From an uncultured Pseudomonadota bacterium (GTDB taxonomy: Bacteria > Myxococcota_A > UBA796 > SXON01): DNA of 46,180 nucleotides. The stretch spans positions 1 to 46,180 of the forward strand of contig CAITDR010000642.1 of the NCBI GenBank assembly GCA_903891165.1, given 5' to 3'. Below the pieces are notes generated by a model. It was given only the letters and a program-made list of their open reading frames with translations, had not been told where the DNA came from and searched no databases. Below, in pieces: positions 1 to 7,151 of this stretch (within the stretch, counting starts at the first letter, position 1; each line of letters starts with the position of its first letter). The position numbers and the translations under genes were made by a program.

Positions 1-1
1 G

Positions 2-1468
2 CGGCGAAAAGAGAAAGAGGAGGCGGAGACTCGGGCGGAGGTCGCGGCGATCCGAGAGTTGGCGAAGCAGGATCCGGTGGCGGCGGAGGCCCGCCTGAAG
101 GGTGCCACTCTGCGATGGGCTCGTTTTCCGATCGCGGAGATCGAAGCCGAGCTTCAGCAACGGAAGCATGTCTGGCTAGCCTGGCAGGCGGTGACCCGGG
201 CCTCCAGCGCGGAGGAGGGGCTGCGGGCCTGCGGGCGCCTGTTGGTGCTGGATCCCCAGAATGGCCCGGCGCTGGAGCGTATTGAACAGCTAAGTGGACA
301 AAAAACGGCGACAGAGGAGGCGGAACAGCGACTCCGGCAGGAGGCGGCGGAGAAGCAGATGCTGCTATCCGGCCAGGTGGAGCACCTGAGCCGCCACATC
401 ACGGATCAGGCGCGTGAGCTGGACCAGCAGCGTGTGGCCCTGGCGGCGGCTCAGAAGGAGCTGGCAGCAGCCAAGGTCGCCACGTCGTTGGGAAGCGGAA
501 GTAGCTGGTTTGTGTATAGTTTTATGGTCATTTTTGGAGCTATGGTTGGCTACAATGCTCGGCCCTCGCTGCTGCTGTTGGGTGGTTCTTCGTTACCGAC
601 CCCCACGGTTGCTCCGCCAATGCAGGAGTCTCCCGCTGGTGCAGCCTCTTCGGAAGGCTCTCCGTCGGCCCCCACTCCCTTCCAAACCCGCACCGCCGCC
701 ATCCCTTTCCTCCCCATCCCCGCTGGTTCTTTCACCATGGGCAGTCCCGAAGGTACCGGCGAAGCCGACGAACACCCCCAGCAAACTGTCGAACTGTCTG
801 CATTTTCAATCGGAAAAACCGAAGTAACCCAGGCGCAGTGGCGTACCGTGGTGAAAGCCGCCAAAGCCGCCAGCGACGACGACGCCAAGGATCTGAACGA
901 GGCCCCCTCCAACTTCACAGGGGATGATCTGCCGGTGGAGCAGGTGAATTGGTGCGAGGCCGCGCGTTTTACGAATGCGTTATCGCGGCTGGAAGGGAGG
1001 GAACCTGCGTATACGGTCGGCGCCGACTGCGAAGAGAAGGGGACCGCGGGGTGGAAGCCCAGAACAAGTGGGTTCCGACTGCCGACGGAGGCGGAGTGGG
1101 AGTACGCGGCGCGCGGTGGGGGCGGAGGGGTCTACGCAGGGGGGGATGAACCGGGAGAGGTGGCCTGGTACAACCAAAATAGCGACCACACCACACACAC
1201 GGTCTGCGGAAAAACAGTCAATGGCTATGGTCTGTGTGATATGAGTGGAAATGTGTGGGAGTGGGTCTGGGATTGGAGCGGAGATTACATATCAGCTCCG
1301 CAGAGGGATCCGCTAGGGCCTAGGTCTGGCGTAAGCCGGGTGGTACGTGGCGGAAGTTGGTACTACTCCGCTGCTTGGATACGGGTGGCACTTCGCGTCG
1401 GTAATCGGCCGGGCGACAATACCAGCGGCCTGGGCTTCCGCCTCGCAGGTCCGGCCCTTGACCCCTGA
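2..1468 (+). CDS. Coiled-coil, membrane-anchored protein with FGE-sulfatase (SUMF1-fold) domain, 5' partial
   Basis: The reading frame is open to the left window edge, so the true start lies outside; an in-frame TTG at 59 is only a possible start. Visible parts in order: a charged Glu/Ala/Arg-rich stretch, a predicted coiled coil (about nt 270-480), one membrane segment (about nt 505-560), a Pro/Ser/Ala-rich linker, then an FGE-sulfatase domain. Family marks are PAGSFTMGS, the RLPTEAEWEYAARGG stretch, GLCDMSGNVWEW and a C-terminal VVRGGSW. The two cysteines used by true formylglycine-generating enzymes, just after GGS, are replaced by Tyr and Ile, so it probably binds ligand or protein rather than modifying sulfatases. 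In myxobacteria such domains are often fused to Ser/Thr kinases; a kinase could lie upstream, but that is not visible here. Confidence 0.85.
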   Translation, partial: RRKEKEEAETRAEVAAIRELAKQDPVAAEARLKGATLRWARFPIAEIEAELQQRKHVWLAWQAVTRASSAEEGLRACGRLLVLDPQNGPALERIEQLSGQKTATEEAEQRLRQEAAEKQMLLSGQVEHLSRHITDQARELDQQRVALAAAQKELAAAKVATSLGSGSSWFVYSFMVIFGAMVGYNARPSLLLLGGSSLPTPTVAPPMQESPAGAASSEGSPSAPTPFQTRTAAIPFLPIPAGSFTMGSPEGTGEADEHPQQTVELSAFSIGKTEVTQAQWRTVVKAAKAASDDDAKDLNEAPSNFTGDDLPVEQVNWCEAARFTNALSRLEGREPAYTVGADCEEKGTAGWKPRTSGFRLPTEAEWEYAARGGGGGVYAGGDEPGEVAWYNQNSDHTTHTVCGKTVNGYGLCDMSGNVWEWVWDWSGDYISAPQRDPLGPRSGVSRVVRGGSWYYSAAWIRVALRVGNRPGDNTSGLGFRLAGPALDP

Positions 1469-1536
1469 TCCCTTCGTCCCTTGACCGGCTCTCCTCTTTT
1501 CGGCTTCATAAAACCTTTTGCCCACACCAACAAAAA

Positions 1537-1557
1537 GCCCCGGCTGCCCCCCGGGGC
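1537..1557 (-). terminator. GC-rich hairpin with T-tract on the minus strand
   Basis: GCCCCGG and CCGGGGC form a perfect 7-bp stem around a 7-nt loop. The five A residues at 1532-1536 become a T-tract when read on the minus strand, so the shape is that of an intrinsic terminator for leftward transcripts. It lies in the 173-bp gap between two rightward genes. No leftward gene needing it is seen nearby, so it may stop antisense read-through. Nothing else is recognised in 1469-1641. Confidence 0.4.
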
Positions 1558-1641
1558 GGGCGCGCAGACCAGCGCTCTCGGCATACCGCCCCCCCCGAAA
1601 AAACAGCTTGACCATCACAAAAACCTGTCTATCCCTGCGCC

Positions 1642-2532
1642 ATGAGCCAGGACCTCGACCTCTCCCTTCGTACCCTCTGGGCGGCTGCACCCACGTCCAT
1701 CGTGCAGTGGGCCACCGGCCGACCGCACATCCGCCTCTTACAACGCGGCGAAACCCAGTTGCCCTCTCTCCGCCGCGATCTGGACACGGTGGCCCTGGTC
1801 GAAGATCCCGAACATGGTCCCTTTGTCTTCCACCTGGAGGGAGAAGGCAGCATGGAGGCAGAAGATCTGCGCCGTTTTGCCGCCTATGCGGCGTTGCTGC
1901 ACCAGAACTATGCCCTTCCGGTGCAGACTTTTGTGTTGCTGATGGAGCGACACAGCCGCCTACCGGATGATCATCGGGTGTTCTGGGGCGACCGCCTCCT
2001 GAGTTTCCACGCCGTGAAGCTGTTGCGCCTCTATGAGATCCCGGCGGCCGAGCTGTTGGAGCACCCAGCACTTCGGCCGCTGGTGGCCCTGGGCCGGCAT
2101 CCGCAGGTCCAACATCTGGCGGAGGCACGTCGCCGGATAGAGCAGGAGCGGCCCGAAAATTGGAGGGATATGCTGGCGGTCCTGTATGTGACCACCGCCA
2201 AGGTCTTTTCACCCGGCGTCTACAGAGCTATACTTTTTTCGGAGGCCATCATGGAATCCCCTGTTTTTCTGGAAATCCTCAAAATGGGCGAAGATCGCGG
2301 GATGGAACGCGGGATGGAACGGGGCCGCGAGCAGGGCCGCGAACAGGGTCGTGAGCAGGGCCGCGAACAGCTCGCGCGGGAACAGCTCAGCACCACCCTC
2401 TCCATGCGTTTTCCGGGTTTGGAGCAGCGGATCCCCTGCGAGAGCCTGTCCACCGACCAGGCCATCGCCCTTTTCCGCGTGGCGCTGACGGCCACCTCCG
2501 AGCAGCAGGTTCTGGACGCGGTGCCCGCATAG
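1642..2532 (+). CDS. Rpn/DUF4351-like PD-(D/E)XK nuclease-family protein with GREQ repeats
   Basis: A 296-residue protein. The N-terminal half resembles the Rpn (recombination-promoting nuclease / transposase-like) group: an Asp near residue 50 (RDLDTVALV), then FHLEGEG near residue 73 in the position of the family's acidic core strand, then an RFAAYAALLHQ helix and a PVQTFVLLM strand. Near residue 215-245 there is a charged repeat of RGMERG and GREQ units, a low-complexity tail typical of this group. The C-terminus is a short helical region. Members are thought to be mobile-element-derived DNA endonucleases, but activity cannot be judged from sequence and the catalytic set looks imperfect. 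No clear Shine-Dalgarno precedes the ATG. It stands alone after the FGE-domain gene. Confidence 0.6.
   Translation: MSQDLDLSLRTLWAAAPTSIVQWATGRPHIRLLQRGETQLPSLRRDLDTVALVEDPEHGPFVFHLEGEGSMEAEDLRRFAAYAALLHQNYALPVQTFVLLMERHSRLPDDHRVFWGDRLLSFHAVKLLRLYEIPAAELLEHPALRPLVALGRHPQVQHLAEARRRIEQERPENWRDMLAVLYVTTAKVFSPGVYRAILFSEAIMESPVFLEILKMGEDRGMERGMERGREQGREQGREQGREQLAREQLSTTLSMRFPGLEQRIPCESLSTDQAIALFRVALTATSEQQVLDAVPA
2320..2370 (+). repeat. 12-bp tandem repeat encoding GREQ units
   Basis: About four tandem copies of a 12-bp unit (GGCCGCGAGCAG and one- or two-base variants) encode Gly-Arg-Glu-Gln repeats in the Rpn-like protein. They follow two copies of a GGGATGGAACGC-type unit. Copy number in such in-frame repeats can change by slippage without breaking the gene. 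Confidence 0.8.
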
Positions 2533-2547
2533 TCGGGTCGCCGGCGC

Positions 2548-2956
2548 TCAGCCGCCGCCGGGATCCACCACCACCTCGGCGCGGGTCTGCTCCCCGCAGT
2601 TGGGGCCGCCGGGCTGGGTCAGCTCGTAGTCGGGCAGCAGGTTGTGCGTCGAGAGCAGGCTTCCATCCTGGTAGATACTCAGGCTGCCCGCTCGGGGGTC
2701 TGCGCTGGCAGCTCCAGCCCCTCTACCGCTCCCTCCTCGGTGAGTCGTGGGGACAGCCCGGTGTCGCAGTCTACCAGGTCGGGGTACTGGATGATGCAGG
2801 TCCCCCCGGCATTCCCGTCCACCTGCAGCCAGTACTCGGCGCCGGCTTCCAGCGGCGGTTCAAAGCGGAACTCCAGCCCATTCTGTACAGCACATAGCCG
2901 CAGCCACAGCCACTCTCCAGGATGGGCAGGATCATCAGGGTCAGCCACCGCTTCAT
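2548..2956 (-). pseudogene. Frameshifted remnant of a small lipoprotein gene
   Basis: Three pieces of one plausible protein lie in three successive minus-strand frames. From ATG at 2956 a signal-like start (MKRWLTLMILPILESGCGCG) runs in one frame. From about 2895 a second frame gives coherent protein (GLEFRFEPPLEAGAEYW, then LQVDGNAGGTCIIQYPDL). From about 2685 a third frame gives SLSIYQDGSLLSTHNLLP and ends in ...VVVDPGGG with a stop at 2548. No single frame covers the region, so at least two indels separate it from an intact gene of roughly 135 residues. Sequencing or assembly error is the alternative. It lies 133 bp downstream of trmJ, and the function of the intact form is unknown. Confidence 0.6.
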
Positions 2957-3031
2957 CGACGCCTCCGCCCGGTTTGTATGCAAGAATGGTGCCATTTTTG
3001 GATAGTGGTCAACAAAAGAGGCTTTTGAGGG

Positions 3032-3078
3032 AGACGCCAGACCGGTTGTGCCTGCGGTCGCGACATAGACGCCAGACC
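3032..3078. repeat. 12-bp direct repeat between trmJ and the lipoprotein remnant
   Basis: AGACGCCAGACC occurs at 3032-3043 and again at 3067-3078, 35 bp apart start to start, in the non-coding stretch 2957-3089. A nearly pure pyrimidine run (3077-3122, one purine) follows and includes the 3' end of trmJ. No promoter or terminator is evident here. Confidence 0.6.
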
Positions 3079-3089
3079 TCCCTCCCCCT

Positions 3090-3947
3090 CTACCCCTCCT
3101 CCTTCCCCTTCTTCCCCTCCCCCCGCATCATCTTGTAGCGCATCTTTTTGAACATGCCCCTTAGTGCGATCACTTCGCGTTCATCCAGGGTGGCCCGCTG
3201 TAAAATCTGTCGCAGCGTCGCGTTCACCAATACACGTTCGTGGCCCATCAGGTAGCCCGCCTGCTCCAGCGCGCCCAGCCACTCCTGCGCCACCCACTCC
3301 ACCCGCTCCATGGGTGCGGGGGCGGCGGGGCCGTTTCCGGAGGGGGCGGCGCCTCTCTTGGGGCCGCCGCGCGGGCCAGTGCCTTCCACTTCCAGGGCGT
3401 AGTAGCCCCGTTTTCGCGCTTCTCCAAAAATGGCGGCGGCGGTCAGCAGCACCGCCTGCGAGAGATTTAAGGAGGCGTTGGCGTCCGTGGGGATGTGCAG
3501 CAGCGCATGTGCATAGGCGATGTCTTCGTTGGACAGGCCTGAATCTTCGGGGCCAAATAGAATCGCGGTGCGTCCGGGCTTGTCGAAGGGCAGCGGTGCA
3601 AAGGCCTCCAGCTCGTGTGCGGGCCATCGCCAGTGCCGGGTACGGGCTGTAGTCGCCACTACAAAGTGGCAGTCGGCGATGGCCTCCTCGACACTCCGCA
3701 CATAGCGGGCTTCGTCCAACAACATCGCCGATCCGGGGGCCATCCATCGGGCCCGGTCCACGTCGAAGGCAGGGGGGGCCACAACAACCAGCTGCCGTAG
3801 CCCCATGTTCTTCATGGCCCGCCCCACCGCTCCCACATTGCCGGGCTGCTGGGGTCGCACCAGGACAATTACAACCCTCTCTTGCAGGGTCTCTTCGGCA
3901 AGTTCTCTGTCGTTGGCGGGCGCTTCCGTCTGCGTCTGTTCCAACAA
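3090..3947 (-). CDS. trmJ: TrmJ-like tRNA (cytidine/uridine-32-2'-O)-methyltransferase, SPOUT superfamily
   Basis: A 285-residue SpoU/TrmH-family methyltransferase expected to 2'-O-methylate position 32 of tRNA using S-adenosylmethionine as a dimer. All three SPOUT motifs are visible: GNVGAVGRAMKNMG (about 36-49), LFGPEDSGLSNEDI (about 129-142) and PTDANASLNLSQAV (about 153-166). Together they form the knotted cofactor site. The C-terminal part has the helical TrmJ extension and ends in a Lys/Glu/Gly-rich tail encoded by a purine-only tract. The start is TTG: a GGAGG sits 7 nt upstream, inside the last codons of dnaK, whose stop is 3 bp away, so the two genes look translationally coupled. The target nucleotide is inferred from family only. 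Confidence 0.85.
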   Translation of the reverse strand: MLEQTQTEAPANDRELAEETLQERVVIVLVRPQQPGNVGAVGRAMKNMGLRQLVVVAPPAFDVDRARWMAPGSAMLLDEARYVRSVEEAIADCHFVVATTARTRHWRWPAHELEAFAPLPFDKPGRTAILFGPEDSGLSNEDIAYAHALLHIPTDANASLNLSQAVLLTAAAIFGEARKRGYYALEVEGTGPRGGPKRGAAPSGNGPAAPAPMERVEWVAQEWLGALEQAGYLMGHERVLVNATLRQILQRATLDEREVIALRGMFKKMRYKMMRGEGKKGKEEG

Positions 3948-3950
3948 AAA

Positions 3951-5855
3951 TCAGCCTCCGAAGAGGGACTTGAACCAGCCACTGACCCTGCCCCACAACG
4001 AAGGCTCTGCCGGGGCGGCTACGGGCGCGGGTGTGGGAGGCGGCGGCTCGATCTTCAGCGGCTCCACCGTTCGCTGCTGCACCCGCGGTGCCACCGTGGT
4101 GGGCGGCATGGGCGGCTCGGGCAGGGTCCGGCTGGACTGCAGCTCCTGCGTGCTCTGGCGTCCATGCTGCTGCTGGCTGGGGCGACTGGGGGCGAAGGGC
4201 GGCGGCGTGTCGTTCTCGGCGACGGTGGGGCGCTCTTCCTGCTCTTCCATCCCGCCAAACTGCGCGGCGAGCATCGAGGTGGGCATAGTGAGCGGCAGCG
4301 GCGGCGGGGTGGGGGGATCCTGCCGCTCCTTGGGGCGCTCCTCTCCACCTTTGCCCAGCTTCAAGGTGCCTTCTACCGTCTGTCCGGTGGTCTTGTCCCG
4401 CGCGGTCAGGTTCAGGATGCCTTCAGAGTCGATGTGCAAGGTCACTTCGATGCGGACTTTGCCCTTTCGCTCGGGACGAATACCCGAAAAAACAAAGGTT
4501 CCCAGTAGCTCGTTTTCGTTACACATTTTGCTGTCGCCTTGATACAGGCGCAGCAGGATGGACTTCTGGTTGTCCTTACTGGTCGTGAGGGTACATTTTT
4601 TATAGTCGGGCAGTGGCTGGTTTTTCGGGAACAGCACCTGCATCGACCCATCGGGCTTGGAGATGCCGATGGGCATCGGCAGCACGTCCAGCAGCGTGAC
4701 GTCGTCGCCCGCCTGCGCCGCCGCGAGGGAGTGCGACATGATCGCCGCACCGATGCCGACGGCTTCGTCTGCATTTACACCCTTGCTCGGGGTCTTTCCG
4801 GTGAACTCAAATACCCGCCGCTGCACCAGTGGCATACGGGACTGCCCACCCACCAGCAGGATCTCGTCGATCTGAGCGGGAGTGCTGTTGGCCTCCTTCA
4901 TGATCCGATCGACGTTGGTGATGGTACGCTCGACCAGATCTCTTGTCAGATCCTCCAACTTTTCCCGGGTCACCTCGATCTTCATGTCGATCTGGCGACC
5001 TTCCGACTGGGTGATGTAGGGGATGTGGATCTGCGACCGCTGAACCGAAGAAAGTGCGATCTTACAGGCTTCTGCGGCATCCCGAATACGCTGCACGGCG
5101 ACGCGATCGTAGGACAGGTCGATGCCGTTCTGGTGATAAAACTGCTCCAGCGCCCACTGCATCAGCCGGTCGTCGAAGTCCACACCGCCCAAAAAGGTGT
5201 CGCCGCCGGTGGCGATGACTTCAAAAATGCGACCTTTAATGTCGATAATCGAGATATCGAAGGTGCCACCGCCCAGGTCGTAGACGGCGATGCGCTGGTT
5301 CAGGCTCCGGCCCATTCCGTAGGCCAGTGCGGCGGCGGTGGGCTCGTTGAGCACCCGCAGCACCTTCAAATTGGCCAGCTTCCCAGCGGTACGTACCGCT
5401 TGACGCTGCCGGTCGTTGAAGTAGGCGGGCACGGTGATCACCGCCTGATCCACCTCTGCACCCAGGCTCTCCTCGGCCACGTCCCGGATTTTTTTGAGGA
5501 TGGCCGCCGAGATCTGCTCCAGGGTGAAGACCTGGTCGCGGACCTTGACCATCACCTCGTTTCCCTCTCCCTCCACCAGCTCGTAGGTGAAAACCTGCCG
5601 AATCTTTTCGATGGTCTTGGAGTGGAAATTCCGGCCGATCAGCCGCTTCGCGGCCTGGATCGTGTGCTGCGGGTTGAGCTGCGCCTGCTTTTTTGCATCA
5701 TCACCGACCAGCTTCTCGCCCTTGTCGGTGATCGCAAAAACGGAGGGAATGGTCGATTTCCCACCTTTGTAGGTGATGACACGCGGCTTCCCGTTCTCCA
5801 CGATTGCGGCGCAGGAGTTCGTGGTTCCCAGGTCGATGCCTATCGCCTTACCCAT
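3951..5855 (-). CDS. dnaK: DnaK (Hsp70) homologue lacking the helical lid, with Pro-rich tail
   Basis: The ATPase domain is complete: [11 protein letters not shown] phosphate loop, [26 protein letters not shown], and [12 protein letters not shown] near residue 335. A beta-sandwich substrate domain follows at about 385-500 (VLPMPIGI..., then [12 protein letters not shown]). Where a normal DnaK carries an alpha-helical lid of about 100 residues, this one has a low-complexity Pro/Gln/Ser tail (about 505-615) and ends in [16 protein letters not shown], an amphipathic helix with three aromatic positions. At 634 residues the length looks ordinary, but the tail is not. No grpE or dnaJ adjoins; trmJ follows after 3 bp. 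It is more likely a specialised or membrane-associated paralogue than the housekeeping chaperone. An AAGGGA-type ribosome site precedes the ATG. Confidence 0.9.
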   Translation of the reverse strand: MGKAIGIDLGTTNSCAAIVENGKPRVITYKGGKSTIPSVFAITDKGEKLVGDDAKKQAQLNPQHTIQAAKRLIGRNFHSKTIEKIRQVFTYELVEGEGNEVMVKVRDQVFTLEQISAAILKKIRDVAEESLGAEVDQAVITVPAYFNDRQRQAVRTAGKLANLKVLRVLNEPTAAALAYGMGRSLNQRIAVYDLGGGTFDISIIDIKGRIFEVIATGGDTFLGGVDFDDRLMQWALEQFYHQNGIDLSYDRVAVQRIRDAAEACKIALSSVQRSQIHIPYITQSEGRQIDMKIEVTREKLEDLTRDLVERTITNVDRIMKEANSTPAQIDEILLVGGQSRMPLVQRRVFEFTGKTPSKGVNADEAVGIGAAIMSHSLAAAQAGDDVTLLDVLPMPIGISKPDGSMQVLFPKNQPLPDYKKCTLTTSKDNQKSILLRLYQGDSKMCNENELLGTFVFSGIRPERKGKVRIEVTLHIDSEGILNLTARDKTTGQTVEGTLKLGKGGEERPKERQDPPTPPPLPLTMPTSMLAAQFGGMEEQEERPTVAENDTPPPFAPSRPSQQQHGRQSTQELQSSRTLPEPPMPPTTVAPRVQQRTVEPLKIEPPPPTPAPVAAPAEPSLWGRVSGWFKSLFGG

Positions 5856-5954
5856 ACCGCTTCCCTTCGGGGCTCCCGCTCAAGTAGCACGGTTCCCGAC
5901 CTCGTTCAATGATGCTTTTCTCTACCGGAGTCAAGAGGTTTTTCGGAAAATATG

Positions 5955-7115
5955 CTATGAATCATAAGTAATCATAATCTTTGCGTCGCTGCGGTCGCAG
6001 GAGATGCGGAGCGCATCCAGCGTTTCTTCAAAGTGCATCCGGCGCGTGATCATCGGGGCCACCTCCAAACGTCCCCGCTCCAGCAGCCGGAGAATGCGGG
6101 GGAAACAGCCTCCTCCCGAGTGCCCCCGTGCCCCGGAGATACTTGCGGCGGCGCTCACCAGCACGTCCAACAGCACCGGTGCCCGGAGTCCGGTTCGGCC
6201 CAGGTAGACCATCTTCCCGCCCGGCGCGAAGGCGCGCTCGATGGCGGGCATGGTCTGCAGCGCCGCTCCGGCCGCCTCCACCAGCATGTCCGCCCCCCAG
6301 CCGCCCGACAGCTCCCGGATCCGCTCTTCCGCGGGGATTTTTGTGGGATCGTCCACGGTATCTGCGCCCATGGCAACGGCGACGGCGCGCCGCTGGGGGC
6401 TCACGTCGAAGGCGGCAATGGTCGCGGCTCCGGCACAACGGGCCAGCGCAATGGCACCCAGTCCGATAGGTCCACAGCCGAAAATTGCGATGTGTGCTCC
6501 CGGTCGGAAACCTCCGGCAGACACAAACATCCCATTGTAGGAGCAGGCGATAGGCTCGATCAGCGCCCCCAGCTCGCAGGCACGCTGCCGGTCTCCGAGG
6601 CGCTCCGCCAGCGGATTGAGCGACCACAAAAAACGCTCCTTGGCCACCATTCGCTCTGCAAAGGCGCCCGGCGCCGAAAACCCCAGCATCTCCAGGCGGG
6701 AACACTGGTTGGGGTTGCCCACGCGACAGGCTTCGCAGACCCCACAGGACAACATCCCCTCCCCCGCCACCAGGTCTCCGGGCCGCAGCTTTTGCACCGC
6801 TGACCCAACCTCCAGGACCTCCGCCGTATATTCGTGCCCGCAGATCACCGGAGTCTTGACGGGTCCAGAGAAAAGAACATAGCCGTCGGCGTCGGTTTCG
6901 TAGCAGTGGGTGTCGCTGCCACAGACCCCACAGGCGACGGTGCGCAGCAGCACCTCGTCGGGGCCGGGTGTGGGATCGGCAACATCTTCCCAGCTAAAAC
7001 GGGGGTGCCGCCAGACCAAAGAGGCCATGGTTGCCTTCCCGCGCTGTACTTCTTCGGGCCGCGGGGTGTAGCCGGGCCGGGGGTCCCAGGTGGCGCTGAG
7101 TTGTACGGCCTTCAC
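5955..7115 (-). CDS. Zinc-dependent medium-chain dehydrogenase, scyllo-inosose 3-dehydrogenase-like
   Basis: A 386-residue member of the zinc alcohol dehydrogenase family. Catalytic-zinc ligands are in CGVCGSDTHCYE and GHEY (about 63-95). A structural-zinc site of four Cys lies in SCGVCEACRVGNPNQC (about 123-138). The NAD-binding fold carries FGCGPIGLGA (about 212-221). The N-terminal MKAVQLSATWDPRPGY, the DADGYVLFSG stretch and the C-terminal GHSGGGCFPRI closely match what I recall of scyllo-inosose 3-dehydrogenases of myo-inositol breakdown, so a polyol or inosose substrate is my best guess. The start is GTG with GGAG 5 nt upstream. It lies 36 bp after the SGNH genes and may be co-transcribed with them; no other inositol gene is present. 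Confidence 0.8.
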   Translation of the reverse strand: MKAVQLSATWDPRPGYTPRPEEVQRGKATMASLVWRHPRFSWEDVADPTPGPDEVLLRTVACGVCGSDTHCYETDADGYVLFSGPVKTPVICGHEYTAEVLEVGSAVQKLRPGDLVAGEGMLSCGVCEACRVGNPNQCSRLEMLGFSAPGAFAERMVAKERFLWSLNPLAERLGDRQRACELGALIEPIACSYNGMFVSAGGFRPGAHIAIFGCGPIGLGAIALARCAGAATIAAFDVSPQRRAVAVAMGADTVDDPTKIPAEERIRELSGGWGADMLVEAAGAALQTMPAIERAFAPGGKMVYLGRTGLRAPVLLDVLVSAAASISGARGHSGGGCFPRILRLLERGRLEVAPMITRRMHFEETLDALRISCDRSDAKIMITYDS

Positions 7116-7151
7116 GGCGTCTCCAATCTGATCATGTAGCGTGTTTGTACC

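Noticed and set aside
3077-3122. Nearly pure pyrimidine tract that might form a triplex
   Set aside because: Most of it is the Gly/Lys/Glu-rich C-terminal coding end of trmJ, which explains the composition; it has no mirror symmetry worth reporting.
4539-5912. A 457-codon open frame on the plus strand
   Set aside because: Antisense to dnaK, which is unmistakable; no independent evidence of coding.
5906-5934. Possible promoter TTGACT-N17-CATTGA upstream of dnaK
   Set aside because: The -35 is good but the -10 matches only two of six bases, and no heat-shock-type element is seen, so it is not listed as a feature.
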